Assembly: GCF_029223285.1 (NCBI RefSeq)
Contig: NZ_JARHUJ010000014.1
Coordinates: forward strand, 1-64,000
Direction of reading: 5' to 3'
Source: Paraflavitalea sp. CAU 1676
GTDB taxonomy: Bacteria > Bacteroidota > Bacteroidia > Chitinophagales > Chitinophagaceae
Length of the DNA: 64,000 bases
A program made the translations under genes and the position numbers. Positions 61,650-64,000 of this stretch are shown here, piece by piece; position 1 is the stretch's first letter; every line of letters begins with the position of its first letter. The notes below the pieces were generated by a model. The model was not told the origin of the DNA. It worked only from the letters and a program-made list of their open reading frames with translations, and did no database searches.

Positions 61650-62300
61650 ATGAATATTCCGGGTTACTTGTATGTAGAATTCATCAGTTTGCTGGCTTCG
61701 CTTCACCTGCTCTTCAGGAAGAATACGCCCTTCTACCTGAAGTTGTTTTCGCCGTACCTGTTGTTAACGCTGATCGTGGAGATCACGTCCTGGCAGATGA
61801 TCAACAACCAGGTTAATTCGTCGGATCTGATCTTTCCTTTCTCTGCCTTCGAATTTGAGTTTTATCTCTTCATACTATATCATATCATTCAAACGCCCGG
61901 CATTAAGAAAGCGGTGCTTTATGCGCTCGTGATCTATCCGTTGCTTGCGGTGTTCAATATTTACTATCTCCAGGCAGGCGTTTTCCCCTCATTTACCTAT
62001 TCATTGGGTTGCCTGTTGATTGTTACCATCTGCATCTACTATTTCTATGAGCTTTTTCACCTGCCAAGTTCGGTGAACCTGTTGCGTGAACCGGCTTTCT
62101 GGATCTGCACGGGGCTGTTGTTCTTTTATATTTGCAGCTTACCGCTGTTTGGCATGTACAGTTTGATTTACCGGGCAACGACCATCATCATGGAAAATAT
62201 ATCGGTTATATTGACCGTCATGAACGTGTTGTTGTATACTTTATTTACAGTCGCTTTTCTGTGTGTTGTTCGTTTTCGTAAACCGATACTGAAGTCCTGA
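61650..62300 (+). CDS. Multi-TM membrane protein upstream of a histidine kinase
   Basis: A 216-residue protein with six or seven hydrophobic helices (starting MNIPGYLYVEFISLLASLHL) and short loops. It has no recognised catalytic motif. It lies 87 bp upstream of the kinase and shares its direction, so it may be the sensor or a partner of the kinase. The frame reads from a TTG at 61641, but ATG at 61650 is the better start. Function unknown. Confidence 0.78.
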   Translation: MNIPGYLYVEFISLLASLHLLFRKNTPFYLKLFSPYLLLTLIVEITSWQMINNQVNSSDLIFPFSAFEFEFYLFILYHIIQTPGIKKAVLYALVIYPLLAVFNIYYLQAGVFPSFTYSLGCLLIVTICIYYFYELFHLPSSVNLLREPAFWICTGLLFFYICSLPLFGMYSLIYRATTIIMENISVILTVMNVLLYTLFTVAFLCVVRFRKPILKS

Positions 62301-62387
62301 AAGGGCGATGGGGAGCCGGCTGCACTTAATTTTTTGTAAATTGCCGTTTGCCATCCTTACACTTGTACAGTTAACAGTAATATCAGC

Positions 62388-63200
62388 ATGAATAATCAGG
62401 GCCAGGAGTTATATGTAATGCTACTTATCAGCAGTGTGTTGGCCATTGCTGTGGTGACGTTTATCGTCATTGTCGTTTTGCAATATCAGCGCAGGCAGCA
62501 TCGGCATGAAAAAGAATTGACGCGTATGAAAGACCAGTACGAGCAGGAAGTGTTACGTTCTCAGTTGGAGATGCAGGAAGAGACGTTCAAAATGATCGGT
62601 GAAGAGCTTCATGATAATATTGGGCAGGTATTGTCGGTCGTGAAATTGTCGCTGGCCATTTTGCCGATCGAAAAGGACCATCCGGCGTTTGAGTCCATCC
62701 TGAATTCAAGGCAGATCCTGAACCAGGCGGCCATCGATCTGTCGAACCTCACCAAGAGCATGCATACCGACCGGATCGCTAAAGTGGGGCTGGTAGAGGC
62801 GATCGGGTTTGAGATGGAGAGTATTCGCAAAAGCGGACTGATGAATGTACGTTTCGAGGCTGAAGGGGTTGAAGATCACTTTTTTGCCGGAGAGAAGGCC
62901 ATCTTTCTGTTCCGCATGTTCCAGGAGATGCTTAACAATATTTTAAAACATTCACAGGGCACCCAAGTCAACCTTAACTTGTCATTTTCACAAGACAATA
63001 AGTTCACACTTGTTTTGGCCGATAATGGTGTTGGTTTCGATGTAGAGGCGAAGAGAAATTCCGTGTCTTCCTCTTCCGGTGTTGGATTAAAGAGTATCTT
63101 CAACAGGGCAAAATTGATAGGGGCCAACCTGGATATGAAAAGTATGCCTGGGAAGGGGACCACAGTAACCATTCAATTATCTTTGCCACAAGAAAGTTAA
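62388..63200 (+). CDS. NarX/LiaS-type sensor histidine kinase (HisKA_3)
   Basis: A 270-residue kinase with one transmembrane helix (about 9-31), a coiled-coil (about 34-65), the HisKA_3 phosphoacceptor His in EELHDNIGQVL (about 74) and a HATPase domain with N-box FQEMLNNILKHS, G1 LADNGVGFD and G2 SSGVGLKSIFNRA. There is no extracellular sensor domain, so signal input may come from the upstream multi-TM protein. It is 7 bp before the response regulator gene. Confidence 0.92.
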   Translation: MNNQGQELYVMLLISSVLAIAVVTFIVIVVLQYQRRQHRHEKELTRMKDQYEQEVLRSQLEMQEETFKMIGEELHDNIGQVLSVVKLSLAILPIEKDHPAFESILNSRQILNQAAIDLSNLTKSMHTDRIAKVGLVEAIGFEMESIRKSGLMNVRFEAEGVEDHFFAGEKAIFLFRMFQEMLNNILKHSQGTQVNLNLSFSQDNKFTLVLADNGVGFDVEAKRNSVSSSSGVGLKSIFNRAKLIGANLDMKSMPGKGTTVTIQLSLPQES

Positions 63201-63207
63201 GCTCCGA

Positions 63208-63864
63208 ATGACAGTTGGAAAAAAAATACAAGTAGCGGTTGCTGATGACCATACGCTGATGCGTAAGGCGCTGGCCAGGTTGATCAGTACCTTTGATAAT
63301 TATACCATCCTCTTTGAGGCAGACAATGGCTCGGATGTAAAAGAGAAGATCGGACGGCACGTTATTCCCGACATCCTGTTGCTTGATGTGAATATGCCCG
63401 GTATGGACGGCTATGAAACGGTAAAGTGGTTGTTCAAGAACCACCCGCATATTAAAGTGCTGGCCCTGTCTATGTCGAGCGATGAAAGCACGATCATCCG
63501 CATGCTGCGTTTGGGCGCCAAGGGGTATATCATGAAGAACACGGAGCCCGAGGAGCTGAAGATGGCCCTCGATTCTGTCATGGAAAAGAACTTCTATCTT
63601 TCAGAGTATATTTCAGGTAAGATCATCAGCGGGCTGCATAAAGACATCGACCAGCCCGAAGAACCGGTGTCTTTGACAGAAAAGGAAAAAGAGTTTCTGC
63701 AATGGGTGTGTTCCGAACTCACCTACAAAGACATAGCGGCCAAAATGTTTGTAAGTCCGCGCACCGTAGATGACTACCGCAATTCCCTCTTCGATAAATT
63801 AAAGGTCAAGACCAGGGTAGGCCTGGTGCTGTATGCCATCCGGAACGGCATGGTGGAGGCTTAG
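63208..63864 (+). CDS. LuxR/NarL-type response regulator
   Basis: A 218-residue regulator: receiver domain with Asp60 (DILLLDVNMPGMDGYE), Asp13/Asp14 and conserved Lys in GYIMKNTEPE, and a C-terminal LuxR helix-turn-helix (LTYKDIAAKMFVSPRTVDDY, about 170-190). It forms the output of the kinase directly upstream. Target genes are unknown. Confidence 0.94.
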   Translation: MTVGKKIQVAVADDHTLMRKALARLISTFDNYTILFEADNGSDVKEKIGRHVIPDILLLDVNMPGMDGYETVKWLFKNHPHIKVLALSMSSDESTIIRMLRLGAKGYIMKNTEPEELKMALDSVMEKNFYLSEYISGKIISGLHKDIDQPEEPVSLTEKEKEFLQWVCSELTYKDIAAKMFVSPRTVDDYRNSLFDKLKVKTRVGLVLYAIRNGMVEA

Positions 63865-63870
63865 GGGAAA

Positions 63871-64000
63871 TTAATCCAATAACTTCTTTACGTAAAACAT
63901 CTGCCCGAGGTGGTAGATGTTGTGCTGTATGTATCCATCCAGCATGTAACCCACATTATAGGCACGATGGGGGACCGGGTCTTCCAGCACAGAGTCTTCG
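63871..64000 (-). CDS. DinB-like protein, 3' end only
   Basis: Partial gene cut by the window edge; about 42 C-terminal residues are visible, ending YVKKLLD. The segment YIQHNIYHLGQMFYVKK matches the C-terminal helix of DinB/DUF1572-type metal-binding proteins, in which the HxxxH-like histidines contribute to the metal site. It is convergent with the response regulator gene, with 6 bp between stops. Assignment rests on a short segment. Confidence 0.55.
   Translation of the reverse strand, partial: EDSVLEDPVPHRAYNVGYMLDGYIQHNIYHLGQMFYVKKLLD

Noticed and set aside
1-64000. CRISPR arrays, insertion sequences, prophage, integrons
   Set aside because: No array of regular 25-40 bp repeats with spacers, no transposase or integrase ORF, and no tRNA-flanked direct repeats were seen.

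Overview
The window reads as chromosomal DNA of a member of the Bacteroidota, most likely Chitinophagaceae (inference). Supporting traits are a SusC/SusD pair, GldD and GldE, the 31-residue AURKAIP1/COX24-type ribosomal protein, LytTR and LuxR two-component systems typical of the phylum, -7 elements matching TAnnTTTG, and few clear Shine-Dalgarno sites. Two genes appear to start at TTG. No rRNA, tRNA, CRISPR array, insertion sequence or prophage was found. Gene density is high and most genes look intact. The right edge cuts a DinB-like gene.

Positions 1-20100 are mainly accessory metabolism. A SusCD uptake pair on the minus strand has a LacI-type operator upstream. An orphan protein follows, then a lipoprotein that joins a DigH-like glycan hydrolase to a PGRP-type amidase. 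Next come a MocR regulator with a long linker, a haloalkane dehalogenase, an SGNH + alpha/beta-hydrolase fusion and a SMUG2-type DNA glycosylase. A Crp/Fnr regulator is divergent from an exported adenosine deaminase, with a GGGACAAATGTCCC palindrome between them. A second Crp/Fnr regulator precedes a sulfur module: a TauE/SafE exporter, a CstB-like persulfide dioxygenase/rhodanese and a YeeE transporter split in two. Two TGAC-N4-GTCA operators sit at identical distance from two near-identical promoters in this module.

Positions 20100-34300 hold a RibD/DHFR-like protein and then the least explained locus, five co-directional genes at 21021-26411. They encode a soluble coiled-coil protein, a membrane-anchored PspA-like coiled-coil protein, a solute-binding domain fused to an OmpA peptidoglycan-binding domain, and an ABC permease and ATPase of the NitT/TauT type. 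This is the best candidate for an undescribed envelope system. After it come an exported zinc-ribbon DJ-1 protein beside a GlxA-type regulator, a DeoR-type regulator, a LytS/LytTR two-component pair, a thioredoxin-reductase-like flavoprotein and a Bax-inhibitor-1 protein.

Positions 34300-60500 are mostly conserved housekeeping genes: ricT with a long Q/G-rich tail, holB, a glutathione peroxidase, a beta-helix lipoprotein, comF, radA, a zinc metallopeptidase, an RNase G, the small ribosomal protein, a TPR protein, HU, mutY, ssb, gldE, gldD, a DUF3109 protein, lutB, a polysaccharide deacetylase, a DMT transporter, purH and comEC. A gene-poor stretch at 44015-44790 carries three terminators, a possible structured RNA and a 21-bp repeat.

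Positions 60500-64000 hold an orphan protein, a module of multi-TM protein, histidine kinase and LuxR-type response regulator, and the 3' end of a DinB-like gene.
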